A DNA stretch of 64,000 nt from Dichomitus squalens LYAD-421 SS1 (taxonomy: Eukaryota > Basidiomycota > Agaricomycetes > Polyporales > Polyporaceae). The translations under genes and the position numbers were made by a program. The stretch is taken from the NCBI RefSeq assembly GCF_000275845.1, contig NW_006766909.1, positions 196,249 through 260,248 of the forward strand, in the 5' to 3' direction. Shown one piece after another: positions 12,048 through 23,715 of this stretch; position 1 is the first letter of the stretch, and every line of letters starts with the position of its first letter. Below the pieces are notes generated by a model. The model saw only the letters and a list, made by a program, of their open reading frames with translations. It did not search any database and was not told where the DNA came from.

Positions 12048-13414
12048 ATGGCTATCGACGTAGTTCAAGCCGAGATGATATCAGCTTTTGTTGAGAGTGC
12101 ACTCTACGGTACGTCTCCTGGACAACACGACTTGCGGCTTCTGACAGCCTGGTGCTAACCGAGTGAATGAGATGTTGACCTTCGTTCATTATAGGTTTCT
12201 CTGTATTCTTGTTCGGAGCCACCATTTGGGCACTCCTCTACCGGCGGTCGACCACCAAAGTCAATCGAGTCATGGTCGCCGTTGCCTGTATCTTATTTTT
12301 CCTTAGCACTATGGTTTGTATGCTCCGTCGGAAACAATGACGCTCGTCTCACGTCCTCTATTTGATAGAGATGGGTCGTGGATGTGAAACTCATCTATGA
12401 CGGGTTTATCGGGTCTGCGGACCCAGCTTTGTTCTTTCAGGACACGAGCAAGCAGACCTGGAAGAATGCCGTTTACGCATGTCAGACCTTCCTCGGCGAT
12501 GGCGTCCTCGTACGTCCCGCTCTGTCTCCCTTCGTCGCACGTTGCACAACTTCGCTCACCCGTCCGTCAGATCTACCGCGCTTACATCGTCTGGCAAAGC
12601 CCCTGGGTCATCGTGATTCCAGTGCTGTCCTACCTCGGCATGGTGGGTGAGTAAACCCCTGAACCGTCCCTGGCGTTGTTCAAGTTTGAAGCTTCTTTTC
12701 CCGATAGTCGCCGCCATCCACACGGTCTGGTCCATCGCCCAACCTACCGTCGATTCGAGCAATATCTTTCTACGTCAAACGGGCCAATGGGTACTGTCGT
12801 TCTATTCCACCACTCTCGCGACGAACCTCCTGGCAACAAGTGCGTAACTCGTCACATCGCTTCACATCGAGAACATTCCACGTAACCGCTGTACACACAG
12901 GCCTCATCGCGTACAGGCTCTGGACAGTGAACGCCTCCGTCCACGGTCTCCGCAAATCGTCCGGGCCGATGCCCATACTTCTAATCATCGTAGAGTGCGG
13001 CGCGTTGTATTCGTGCGCGCTCATCAGCATGATCGCCGCGTACACTCTGCACTCCAACAGCGCATTCCTCATCATCGACATCGTAAGTGAACCGTTCTCT
13101 CTCAGACTATCAGCGTTCCCAATCGCTCACCTTGTGCCATCGCATGTATGCGCTAGACCGGTCCCATCATTCCGATCACCTTCTATCTCATCATCATTCG
13201 TGTGACTATGGCGCGTATAGCACGAACCCACGTAACTTCTGGATCTACGAGCACAGGAGCACACGGCCAATACCCTCTCCGCCCGTGGGAGGTGCGCATA
13301 GGTCGATTCACCGAGACGTACACCACCACAGACCCCTACCCTTCGGTGTCACTCCCTTCGCAGCAAGACAACAAGGGCACGGAGCCGATGACTGGCGAGC
13401 CAGCTCAGGTCTAG
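12048..13414 (+). CDS. basidiomycete seven-helix membrane protein (DUF6534-like)
   Basis: A 322-residue polytopic membrane protein in seven exons: 12048-12108, 12195-12313, 12369-12509, 12571-12646, 12708-12839, 12901-13082 and 13157-13414. Seven hydrophobic segments are spread through the chain, followed by a polar tail of about 60 residues rich in Thr, Ser and Pro. The central motif GDGVLIYRAYIVW is typical of a family greatly expanded in agaricomycetes and of unknown function. They have the layout of receptors, but no ligand or G-protein link is established. The gene at 40550-41853 shares the LIYR motif and is a distant paralogue. It begins at the first ATG that leads into the membrane segments. 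Confidence 0.85.
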
Positions 13415-14255
13415 CGCACACCGCGATACGGAACAGGGGTCCGAGTATCTGAGGGTTTGACTCATATTTATGTAGCCAGTTGTCCATTCCGCTTGCTGTA
13501 TAGCTACTGTTTATGCCCCCGTTGGCGGACTGTAAGTCTGTTGCCATGGATCGGCCTCTGTGTTAACTAGATAGGAAGATGTAGCATGAGTTCGATATGT
13601 ACACCGTAACGGAAGTGGATCATATTTGAAAGCAGAGAATGCGTCCCGAAAAGCTCCACGCGAACCACGTTTATGAGCTAACAGGTCGAAGTGAAAGTTG
13701 TCCGAGTATCGAAGTCGGTCATCATTCACAACGAATGCCAGCACGACTGCATTCCCTCGCAGTGGACGTCGTCTGCACCATTGGTGAACCGGTAATACGT
13801 CAACAACTTGTATTCTGGTCCTGCAGCCATCGGACAGTGATACAATCAGAATAATCTTCTCTGTCAGTCGGAAGCCCAAGTACGTAAATGGTGAAGGACC
13901 CACTGCCCTCGTTGCTGGGTGGCGCCGCTGCATGTTCTCTTCATGACCGGGCTATCACTTCGCACCTCGGGTAAGATAGTGATTGCGAGCTCGGCATGTG
14001 TCACGAAGAGACTCGCTCCGTGCCAGTGACACATGTAGTTGCCACTGTCGCTGTGTAGGGCTGTAGTGTCGCGTGTCATCCATAGACGCCAGGCCGTCAT
14101 CCTGTTGTTGCTCAAACAAGGTTCGATCAAGGGTTTCCGGTTACCGGTTAGCTTCGGCTCTCCTCGGAATCCCACATGTCATCGCATTTCTCTCTATGCA
14201 AGTTCCCTAATGCAGCATTTTCCAAAGGCTCATCAAAAATACAACGTCAAATACT
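13415..14255. other. intergenic, tail-to-tail gap
   Basis: This gap lies between the 3' ends of the seven-helix gene and the MFS gene. Short overlapping frames occur without motifs. Confidence 0.45.
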
Positions 14256-16541
14256 TCACACGATCTGAGTGTTCCTCCTTGTCGCCACCATCATGCGCGC
14301 CCACAGGAACAGGAAAGACGCCACGAAGACAAGGCTCTGTTGGGCATGTGAACGTGAGTGAAACTCAGGCTGCTGCCCTCGCTCGGGAACCACTCAGCAT
14401 GGGGACTCACCGCAGAGAAGGCGATGGGGCGGATCCAGTGGAAAGACCCGGTGAGCAGTGCGCCCTGGATGGGGGCCGCGCCCAGCGTCCCGAGGCTGCT
14501 CAAGGCGAGCGCGATTCCGGTCCGTGCGCTGTTGTGTCGCAAAGATGATAAGTTGAACGAGCAGGGAACGGCTGGGTCTGTCTTGGAGAGAGTCCGCTCA
14601 CCCGGCTTCTTTAGGAGTCTTGGCCAACGATGCCAGGGCGGCGATGCTGAGACTGAGGTCTGAGAGTGGCACAGGAGAGCGTGAGTGCCCGGGGGCGGGC
14701 CCAACGCATAAACTTGTAAGCACGCGCAAGCTGCAGAGATGGGGGAGGCGGAATCGACTGACACGCTCCGGAGAAGACCCCGTACAGGACGCTGACCGCG
14801 ACGAGGGACGCCGCCGTGTTTCTGGACGTGGCGTGAGGCGCGGCATCGCAGGACAAACGCACGAGGATTCTTACATGCCGAGGACTGCCCAGATCGTGCC
14901 CCCTACTATGAACGCGCACGGAACGAAGAGGTTGAACGACCCGCGGCTGTCGGCGACGTAGTTGCCGATGAGGCGACCGACGCCGCCGCTGCCGTTCATG
15001 ATAGCGAGCTGCGTAGTTGAGGTGTCATCGATGCGCCTCACTCCACCCGTTCGTAGTAAGAGGAGGGACACGTACGGAGTAGAAGGCCAGGTTCGCGTCG
15101 ATGTTGTGTAACACCGAGTAGAGCTGGATGTAGATCACTAAAATATAAAGTGTTAGTGGATACCGACGCGGGCAAAAGGCTCTACCAAAGGGGAATTATA
15201 CGCACCAGGGAAGTACAGCCCGAAGCTGATGAAAAAGGCCCTGGTTAATTTGTTACCACATCAGTGGAGGATACGTGGACAGCCCGAGAACATAAAAACC
15301 TACCCGACCATGCACAGGAGGTATGGTCCATCTCTGAAGAACGATCCTATGTCGGGTTTCTCGTGGGCCGACGCTGAAGAGGATGAGATACGACGAGTAC
15401 GCATGCACAGGTTTCCGATAAAGACGAAGCCCAGAACCAGGTACGCGCTTGCACGGACGGCGCCCCCGAATCCTATGGTCGGTATGAGATGGCTGCGGAG
15501 AGATTCAGTCTCCATAGATCGACATGGTCTCCGTAATAACATACTTGAGCACTGTATTCACACGAAAGAACGATGTATGAGCATCAGACACGACAACAGA
15601 CAGCAGTTCTGGGCACGTACTAATGGGGAAGACCAATGCACCAGCAGAATTACCGCTGAGGATCACGCCGGTAGCAAAGACTCTGCGACGCTTGAAATGA
15701 TGCACCGGAATGCTCAGGGTAGGGATGAAAAGCAGGCCTAGGCCTAGGCCCATTCCCAAACCTTGGCTCAGGAAGACCTGAGGCGGTAGATGCGGAACTT
15801 CACTACTGTACAAGCTTTGATGTTTTGGACAGGACGTACTTGATAATAATGGTTTGGCTTTGCCAGCGACAACATGAAGAGACTAGGCCGAGGATGAAAA
15901 CAGCATCAATTCGACGAATACAAGGGGTAACGTACGAGAAAGTGAACAATAGGGATCCAAGGCCAGTGAGGATATGGAAGTAGCCTTCGTCAAACAATTT
16001 GCCGGTGACGATACCCAGCAGGAAGGGCATCATGAGCTGGAAACTACCGATCCATCTGTGCCAATTAGCTTGAGTGAGATGCTTCCGAGGACAAGTTCAC
16101 GGGAGGACGTATTACGCAATTCGACTTGCAGAACTATCGTTCAGGTATATGCGGGTGTAGAAATCTACGATGGCCGTTGAGTGTCACGACGTGCGCTGCA
16201 TGAGACGAGCGACACTAACCTTGGTATACTCCAAAAGCGTAGATATACCTGACAAAGGCTGTTCACGATTCTGAGTCCTTGCAATGAGTAGACTTTACTC
16301 ACCCAAACGTTGAGAACATGACAAGCCACCTGCGAACGGAGGTGTGTTGAGCGACATGTTTTGGGAGTGCATATGTTTAGATATCTCACGCGCCACTGAC
16401 AGTCATCCATGCAGTGAAACCGCCGTCCGGTACAGACTGAAGGCTTTCGGTGCCATTTCGAGGCGAGAGTGAGGCTTCATCAAGGGGGTATGTCTCGGAT
16501 CCCTCCTCTTTGACTTGGGATGAGTGCTCTGTAGTGTCCAT
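14256..16541 (-). CDS. MFS transporter, monocarboxylate-permease type
   Basis: A twelve-helix major facilitator of 440 residues, built from sixteen exons. The N-terminal cytosolic part is acidic and leads into PDGGFTAWMTV, the hallmark start of fungal monocarboxylate-like (MCH) transporters. Later segments include FLLGIVTGKLFDEGYFH, FLSQGLGMGLGLGLLF, PIMLNHLIPTIGFGGAVRAS, NGSGGVGRLIGNYVADSRGS and IQGALLTG. The C-terminus ends after the last helix with a short basic tail. One exon is only 7 bases (15551-15545); it is required to read PIMLNHL through. In this family a monocarboxylate or related small acid is the likely cargo. Its place among oxidising enzymes fits export or uptake of a pathway intermediate (inference). 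No frame break was found. Confidence 0.88.
15545..15551 (-). other. seven-base micro-exon of the MFS gene
   Basis: The bases TGCTCAA (minus strand) stand between an acceptor (ATACAG) and a donor (GTATGT). Including them joins ...VFPI to MLNHLIPT in frame; leaving them out breaks the frame. Confidence 0.75.
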
Positions 16542-17143
16542 GGAGAGACTTGAGAAGGGGGTGCACGCAGTGCACAAGCGGATATAGCCACAGTACTTAC
16601 TAGTATACTTACTGGTACATAGACGACCGCAAGGGCCAAGGGCCGTCCGCGTCAGGGACCGATCACCGCCGGCCCTGCCACTGAGGCTCGTGCACCATAA
16701 TGGGCGACGGGGTACGGGTATATACCGAGGGCCGCCTTCAAAAATTCCGGCAGAATCATGCACGAAATCTCAAGCGAATTGTAGTGTCATGGAACTGCTA
16801 TGATGGTGTTAACCGAATTATGGAAGATATACTTCGAGATCATCGAAGCCTCCCATCGGCGATTGTGCCTTACCGCAGTGATTACCGGGCGCCGCTCACT
16901 GGCAGACAGTCTGAGACAAAAGCCACACCGTAGACGCTGGGGCGCATCACATCGACGAGCTCCAAGTAGAAGCGCCGGTAGGACGGGTGAGACACGCAGC
17001 ATCGCTTCGAAATTGTATTTGACAAGCTTCTCGACCCAGATGCACGCCGCGGCCGCTGTCCAGCAGAAGAAGACCGAGAACTCCGAGCGCTCTCACCACT
17101 GGCACTCAGCGCTAAAATACCACAACCCGCGCGCTCGTCCCAG
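16542..17143. other. MFS upstream region
   Basis: This holds the promoter side of the minus-strand MFS gene, up to the edge of the inverted-repeat element. Frames here lack motifs. Confidence 0.4.
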
Positions 17144-17157
17144 TCACAGCGTGAAGC
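17144..17157 (+). repeat. left terminal inverted repeat
   Basis: TCACAGCGTGAAGC, the exact reverse complement of 18730-18743. Confidence 0.8.
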
Positions 17158-18729
17158 CCAAGAATACGGAGGTTGGGAACATGGGGGGGGATGCGCGGAT
17201 TCCCCCGACATTCCCACCAGATTCCCATGAATGTTCCCCGTACTCGGAAACATCTTCAGTATTTACATGTTTCAATGACATTCCCATTGTATTAATATTC
17301 CCTCGTACCCAAACCGTGATGCCCAATGCGTCAAAATAAGTCCTGTAATTTCTGTCAGATAACCTGTTAACGTTATCAATCCGTGCGAACTTGACTCGGA
17401 GGCCATGTCCACGGCCTTCCGGATTCACCAGCATGCGTGACCGTCGTCGACTTGGAGCGCACCTGGTTCACCTCGAAGCTTCATGACGCACACTGTGTTC
17501 AAACAAAATCATATTCCTCGTTCATACTACACCATGTCTACCCTACCCCGCTGGAAACAACTGACTCAATGCTCTTGCAAGAGCAAGTGCTCCAAGAAGG
17601 CATTGGGATACGACATCGCCACTGTGCAGACCGCATCAACTTGGCAAACCATCGGGCAGCGTGTATGCGTCAGCTGCACATGAAGATCGGACTATCATCA
17701 ACGCCGCAGGCCGTGATGGGGCATTCCTCCAGTGAGTACATAGTCGATGGTGTCGGAGGACTCAACCTCGAGCGTGATGGTCTTTCCAGCGAGAACAGCG
17801 TTTTGTTCCTCACAGCGCTCCTACTCCTGGCCATGTATCCTGATCTCTGTCTCCTCTCGGACGCGATGGCCCAGGCCAAGATCTTGTTCCTGCACTTGAC
17901 TGCGTCTACGGCTTCCTCTCCGTCACTCAGCTCCTTAGACGACATCGTGGACTCTGCCAGAACCTTAACGCCTCTTAAACCTTACTGGGGATTGAAGGCT
18001 TGTCTGCTCTGGTGCCAGCATTCGAAGAGCTACCTCTAGTCCGTCTTGCATGTCTTCATTCTGTGCTGACCATTGGATTCGAACACTAACCAATACTGGG
18101 CACAGAGGGACGACTTGGTGATAAGCTCGCGACCATCTGATAATGCCTCGGAAAACTGCCTGACACTCCCCGGAAACCCTCACGATCGCTGGTCGCAATG
18201 CTCTCCCGGATGTCACAGAGATGGTTGTTCTGCCTGCAGCTCCTTGCCTACCTCAGCAATTGCAAGTACCTTCAACGCCGGCCATGATCCTAGAAGTGCC
18301 GAAGTCCCATTGCAAGTTTTCATTGTACCATGTATCGATATCACTGCGCTTTGTATCCCACGATCCATATGCACAAGTCTGCCCATGCAATTACTTGCAT
18401 CAAACAATGCCAGCGCTGCTGATGCGCGAGCAGCTGCATGAGGCTTGAGCTAGCGAATGAAAACATATTGGGAGGACGCGTACGCGTAGGCGGGATATCA
18501 ATGCCACGACTATTCAGGCGCTCATGTATAGATTAGTATCGGTGATGCCATATACAATATCAATCATACCTGATTCAATTCCGTGGGACTCCAGATTCCC
18601 CTTTCTGGGAATGCGCTGGGTGGGAAACATAGTCATTGCATTTACGTTCCCAAATTCGCCGGGAATGTAATGGGAATCTGTTGAGAATGTGCTCATCTTC
18701 TCCATATTCCCCTCCATCCATAATCTGAC

Positions 18730-18743
18730 GCTTCACGCTGTGA
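18730..18743 (-). repeat. right terminal inverted repeat
   Basis: GCTTCACGCTGTGA, the exact reverse complement of 17144-17157. Confidence 0.8.
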
Positions 18744-18806
18744 GTGTGCCTTCGACAGCTGCATTTTAGCTCCCCCTTCTTGTGCTAACCTCCGTTGTCC
18801 AAGAAA

Positions 18807-20204
18807 ATGGAGATAGAGGCTTTTGTGTTTGATCCCTCAGAGCCCAACTCCCCGCAACTCAAGCTCGCTTTCAAGCGGTACTCTCGAGATGATAGTACGG
18901 GATGTAACCCAAGTGGCGCTCTGTCGCTACTTCTCGCCCACGGATCTGCTCTGCGTGTGTTGAGTCCCTATGCATTCACCATCTCTCTCTATCTCACGAA
19001 AATTTGAATACTCAGACAAAGAGCAATGGGAACCGACTATCGAAGCGTTATTCGCAATTCAAGACAGCTGCAGCCGCCGTGCTCTCGTTCACGAGGCTTG
19101 GGCCGTGGATTGGCAAAGCCATGGAGAATCAGCCGTCATCAACGACAATGCTCTTCAAGATAGGCCCGAGGGTATCAGTACGTTCTCTCTGCCCCTCTCT
19201 TTGTTCGCCATTGCTTCTCTCAACTGCAGCATATGTCAGGCATCTCAGAGTGGGGTTTCGCGTTGTCCCAATTCATGAGTTCAGCCCACACAAGAAACCG
19301 CCGTATTGTCGCCATCGGACACTCTGCGGGGTGCTCTGCGATGTATGTAGTGCCTACTACTCGTACGTTCCTGCAGGACTGAACGGTGCCGTCGAAACCA
19401 CAGCATGTACTCCACGAAGTACCTCCTCAACGGGCCCAACAGTTACGCTGCCATTATCCTGGTGGAGCCCCCCATGATCGACCGCGACGTTTTCAACGAC
19501 CATCTTCAAGAGCGCCTCCAGCAGGTCGGTGCGATCACGAAGTCCGTCGCTGCGAGTCGCGCAAGCTGGTCTACGAAGGAGGAGGCTCTCAAATGGCTGA
19601 GCGCGAAGTATCCTTGGAAGACCTGGGATCCCCGCGTCCTGCGTCTGTTCGTGGTACGTCCTCTAGAGCTCCGAGCGTTTTGCTTCGTCAGCGTATGTGT
19701 CGAATGGATACGTTGCAGGAGCATGGCCTGCGCGAACATCGTGATGCTGGGGGCCGGGACTGCGTCGTTGTGAAATGCTCCAAGAAGCACGAAGCCAGCG
19801 CCTACAAGGACTTCGAGTCCACGTTCGAGGCTACGGACATGATTTCCGCAGTCTGCAGGGCAGTACCATTGCATATAATATTCGGAGCAAAGAACGACCT
19901 GGTGTGAGTACTGGGCAACCTTCCCCATTCGACATTGGAGCCTCATCCTACAAATGTAGACCGCGATACAGCCAAGACTCCCTCGTGGACGCTTCCAAGG
20001 GCCGCGTGCCGCAGTCTATCACCCGGTTGCCTGGAGCAGGTCATTTGGTAAGCCATCCATTATCCGCATTGTTAGTCGATTACGGCCTTTCCAATGGTGC
20101 CGTTCTTTCCCTCGTAGGTCGTTCAAGAGAAACCTGAACTGCTTGCGGAGGCCTTAGCGGAAATCTTGGATACCTTGGTAGTTTCCGACTTGTCGAGGTT
20201 GTGA
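18807..20204 (+). CDS. alpha/beta hydrolase, peroxisomal Lpx1-like, with PTS1 tail
   Basis: A 340-residue alpha/beta hydrolase in seven exons: 18807-18954, 19016-19177, 19240-19342, 19404-19653, 19719-19903, 19960-20047 and 20118-20204. The oxyanion-side motif AHGSALHKEQWEPTIEALF near residue 45 is typical of the Lpx1/AKT2-like group. The nucleophile elbow is IGHSAG, the acid is probably in FGAKNDLVPR, and the catalytic His is in GAGHLVV. The last three residues are SRL, a functional variant of the SKL peroxisome signal. Exon 3 uses the acceptor TATGTCAG, which keeps the frame. Members act as peroxisomal lipases or in fungal metabolite pathways. The gene starts 63 bases after the inverted-repeat element, so the element may lie in its promoter. 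Confidence 0.88.
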
Positions 20205-21196
20205 TCGCCGTCGGGGCCACTGGGATCCTAATCGGATAGTGCCTCGTTATTTGGTGTCAATCTTACTCTTCGTAGAGACCCTTTGTGAACAAGACTCGAG
20301 TTCAGGATTCGGTAATGCGCCACCCGAGGCGCCAGGCACGATTCCTGGTCCTTCCAATAAGGTGTAATCGCTACTGTCGTATCCACGAAGGCGCGGATAA
20401 GACTCCTGCCTGTTCGGTACCGCTGGCTTCGTGGCAAGCGGAAAAGCGGCAAGCGCAGCATGGTGAGTTGTGACACCTCTCGCGAGCACGGGACCTGACT
20501 TGATGCTAGCACACGGCCTCCGAAGAGGAACCATGGCGGCACGACGTTGGCAGCGGGACTTCTAGAACCCGAAGCAGCGCGCGCGCACGCCACGAGAGCG
20601 TACGGCATGCTGTCGCGACCAAGGCATGCGGAAGCTCCCGAACTCCACGGCCCCGGGACCATCTGAGAGGTCGGCATGTTTGTAAGATGAATATCCGACG
20701 ATCTTTGGGAAAATTTGGAGGGACGGAGGAAGTCCTATATGACCGAGGTACCCGTGATGTATTTCTTGTGGTTGATTGCCGTCCTACTGAGCAGCCGGCC
20801 GGTGGCCCGAATAAATTTCAGGCGCCATGTCATCAAGTAATCATTGCACGGTTTACTGATCACCGCGCGTGGGGATTCCTCGATCGAGCGCGGCCATGAC
20901 GCCGGCATTATTTACAACATCAGAACGTACCGTGGACCTGACACTCCCTTCAAGAAGGCTTCCGTGTGGCATCCGTGATCTTCTCCGCCAGCCGTGAAGC
21001 GCAACTTTTGCCCCGGTTTGTACAGCCTGAGTAAGATATGTATAACTGCAGCCACAGCTCTGCCCAAAGACACATAGGGAAGGCTTGACCCGATACCCCA
21101 CGCACTGCCAACTTGACCTCGACATGCACATTGTGAAAGGATACTCCTCTCCTCTTGCTGGCCTTACTGCCTTTGTCTTGCCCGCCTTCTTGGAAC
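20205..21196. other. intergenic
   Basis: A minus-strand frame of 149 codons (20677-20228) overlaps another open frame and shows no motif. I see no supported gene between the hydrolase and the methyltransferase. Confidence 0.4.
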
Positions 21197-23168
21197 ATGG
21201 CACGTCTGAAACTTTGCTCCGCAATCGATTGGGATAGTATGCCAACTGATCCCTGTATAGCGAGGGCCTCGGTCCAGCGCGCCTTGGCGGCAGGAATACA
21301 GAAAGGCTGCCTGATCGTGCGAGAGGCTGACGGTGAGGTCCGTTACGGGCAAGACCCTGCGGTCGCGTCGAAAAGCGTTCGCAAAGCCGAATTGTGCGTG
21401 AAGTGCGACAAATTCTGGGCTCGTGTCTATCTCTCTTACGACTTGGGCTGTTTGTTCGTTTCTCTTCCTCATCTGGATACTGTCATCTGATGTTTCCATT
21501 GTCTGCATAGTTTCCGAGGCGTACATGCACGGGGACTTCACCACGCCAGACTTGAAGGCTATCCTAGAGGTCTGCTCTTCGCTACTCCGTTCACAATGAT
21601 TCACTCGAACAGGTCATCTGACAGAGCCTCTGCACGACAGCTTTGGCTTGATAACCGAGAATCCTTGAGTGGCCTTCGTTCGCTTTACAGTCATATGCAG
21701 AATCTAGCATCTATTGCCTTCATTCGGTTCTTCGGACAGTCACTTACTAACGCAAGGTTGAACGTCGTACGTCCGCTATCCTCCTCTACGTACAGAGTAT
21801 GATTTGACAATAGCGATTACGACAGATCACGGGCTACGAATGCTCAAATGACTTCTTTGAGGTACTATACTTCTGCTACTCCATAACAGTGCGCAAACTC
21901 AAGAGCAACTCGTAGGCGCTCCTCAGCAGGGATATGACCTACTCCTGTGCGCTGTGGACTCCTGACATTGGCGGGGTCCGTGGCGACCTCGAAGGTGGTT
22001 CACACGAAGGTGATCTCGAGAAGGCTCAATTGAATAAGATCGCCCATCTGCTTGAGAAAGCGAGACTACGACCTGGCGACCGCCTATTGGAGTTTGGGTC
22101 AGGATGGGGTTCACTTGCGATCCAGGTGTGCTCTAGTATGACTGGATTGCCAATACACATAGAGACTGATATTTGCTTCAACACCTAGGCTGGGAAACTC
22201 GGGTGTACTGTGGATACAATCACCCTATCCACTCAGCAAAAAGTCCTAGCGGAAAAGCGCATCGCCGAACAAGGGCTTGAAAAGAAAGTCAGAGTTCACT
22301 TAGTCGATTACCGCCATCTTCCTCCTGAGTTTGAGCACGCCTTTGACGGCTTCATAAGCGTTGAGATGGTGGAGGTATGTATCAAGTCTTTTGATGATAT
22401 CTTCCATTTCAGATCTGCTCACAGTACATAGGCCGTGGGATTTAAGTATCTTCCGAGATTCTTCCAGATCCTTGACTGGGCTTTGAAGCCGGACAGAGCT
22501 TGCGCGGTGATCACGGCAACGACTCAGCCGGAATCCCGTTACACAGTCTACCAGTAAGTACCTCCAACCACTACAAACGATACATAGATACTGACATCCT
22601 CGTAAATCAGACCCGAGGACTATGCGCGGAGATACCAATGGCCGAATTCTTTCTGCCCTTCAGCGACGTCCTTTGTATCGACAGCCGCAAGTTCTACCAG
22701 AGGCAGTTTAGTACTCGAGAGCGTCGAGAACTTTGGTCATCGTGAGTTGCATTCAGTACTGACTATAGCAGCCCAGAGATCATGACGAGAGAACTCCTAT
22801 AAACCTCTCAGATTATCCTCGAACATTGCGAGAGTGGGGAGCGTGAGTATCTCTACATCATTCTCGATGCATGCTTTGACTGAGCAGCACCGACTTCTCA
22901 GACGTCTCCAAAATAACTGGACCGCGGAGACCATAGCGAAGGTGCGCAGGAGCCAGCCTCATCTTGAGACTACGGAGGATCTGGAGGCTTTCAAGCGTAA
23001 ATGGGAATACATGTGTGTCTACGCCGAGGTCGGATACGCTGGAGCATATACTTCCATGCACTACTTCACGTTTTCCCGACCGGTGCGTACCGTAGTTGCC
23101 TCGAATACATGCGAAAGTGCGACTGACACGAGCGCATACAGGAGAGCGTTGTCGAGCGCTGTGACTAG
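21197..23168 (+). CDS. cyclopropane-fatty-acyl-phospholipid synthase-like SAM methyltransferase
   Basis: A 453-residue protein in eleven exons: 21197-21449, 21511-21569, 21641-21766, 21826-21861, 21916-22125, 22189-22374, 22432-22553, 22611-22741, 22812-22842, 22902-23082 and 23142-23168. The enzyme family transfers a methylene or methyl group from S-adenosylmethionine to the double bond of membrane lipid acyl chains. The N-terminal domain has FSEAYMHGDFTTPDL, the MTYSCALW segment marks the substrate side, and the SAM-binding loop is LLEFGSGWGSLAIQ. SVEMVEAVGF and NFGHHYPRTLREW are family signatures. The chain ends soon after the usual MHYFTFSRP segment. The start is the first in-frame ATG; a slightly longer N-terminus is possible. 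Its place beside oxidising enzymes and a peroxisomal hydrolase suggests a modified fatty acid product (inference). Confidence 0.9.
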
Positions 23169-23690
23169 AGCTTGTATACGTAATGACTCTTTCGATTACC
23201 TGTCATATCCATGAGTATTCAGTCGAAGTTCTACAAACACCGTACAAATTTCCTGGAACCCAGATCTTGAAACGATAGGAACGAAGGCTCTTGGCACACG
23301 CAACAGAGACTCAACCACCCTTCTGAACTTCATTTCATGCTCATCTGTTCCTCTAACTGTCCTCTGCTGACATTATCGTAGATCTCAAGCGCTTCAGGAA
23401 CATTCGCCACTGCTACAGAAGTACATGCGAGGATGGTCGCGAGTAGAGAACTGTTATAATAGAATATGGTGTGCGCTCACCTTTTAAGATAGCACGTTGG
23501 ACGTGTGAGGGCAGGTCTGATAAGTGCAATCGGCCTACAATTCATCGCGATCCGCGCCGCGCGGTAAGGTCAACTCTGAAGCAACCACTCGACGTCAGTT
23601 AGATTCTGATGTCTAGCAAGCTTGAATGAGTAGAAAGCATGGACCACGCGATGCGCAAAGCGACAAGACGATGACAACGATACTACAGCT
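23169..23690. other. intergenic
   Basis: Nothing recognisable was found; the region is fairly AT-rich. Confidence 0.5.
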
Positions 23691-23715
23691 TGAGAGGAAT
23701 AAATGTAGCAGGCAT

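Larger units (their letters stand above)
17144..18743. mobile_element. 1.6 kb inverted-repeat-bounded DNA element, non-autonomous
   Basis: The two ends carry a perfect 14 bp inverted repeat, TCACAGCGTGAAGC, with looser similarity continuing inward (for example AATACGGAGG against ATTATGGATGG, and AGATTCCCAT in both). Both subterminal regions, about 200-250 bp each, carry many copies of ATTCCC/GGGAAT (five or more per side). This is the arrangement of transposase-binding repeats in hAT-like elements. The interior has one 200-codon frame (17437-18039) with no transposase motif that I recognise. No clear target duplication is visible, so the element is old or the ends are slightly misplaced. The repeat may start three bases further out as CA(G/C)TCAC. 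Class II is well supported; the superfamily is not. Confidence 0.65.

Noticed and set aside
15738..15755. CCTAGG tandem motif
   Set aside because: It encodes the Gly-Leu repeat of a transmembrane helix in the MFS gene and is not an independent repeat.
17133..18754. Target duplication around the 1.6 kb element
   Set aside because: No matching 2-9 base direct repeat could be found at the ends, so none is claimed.
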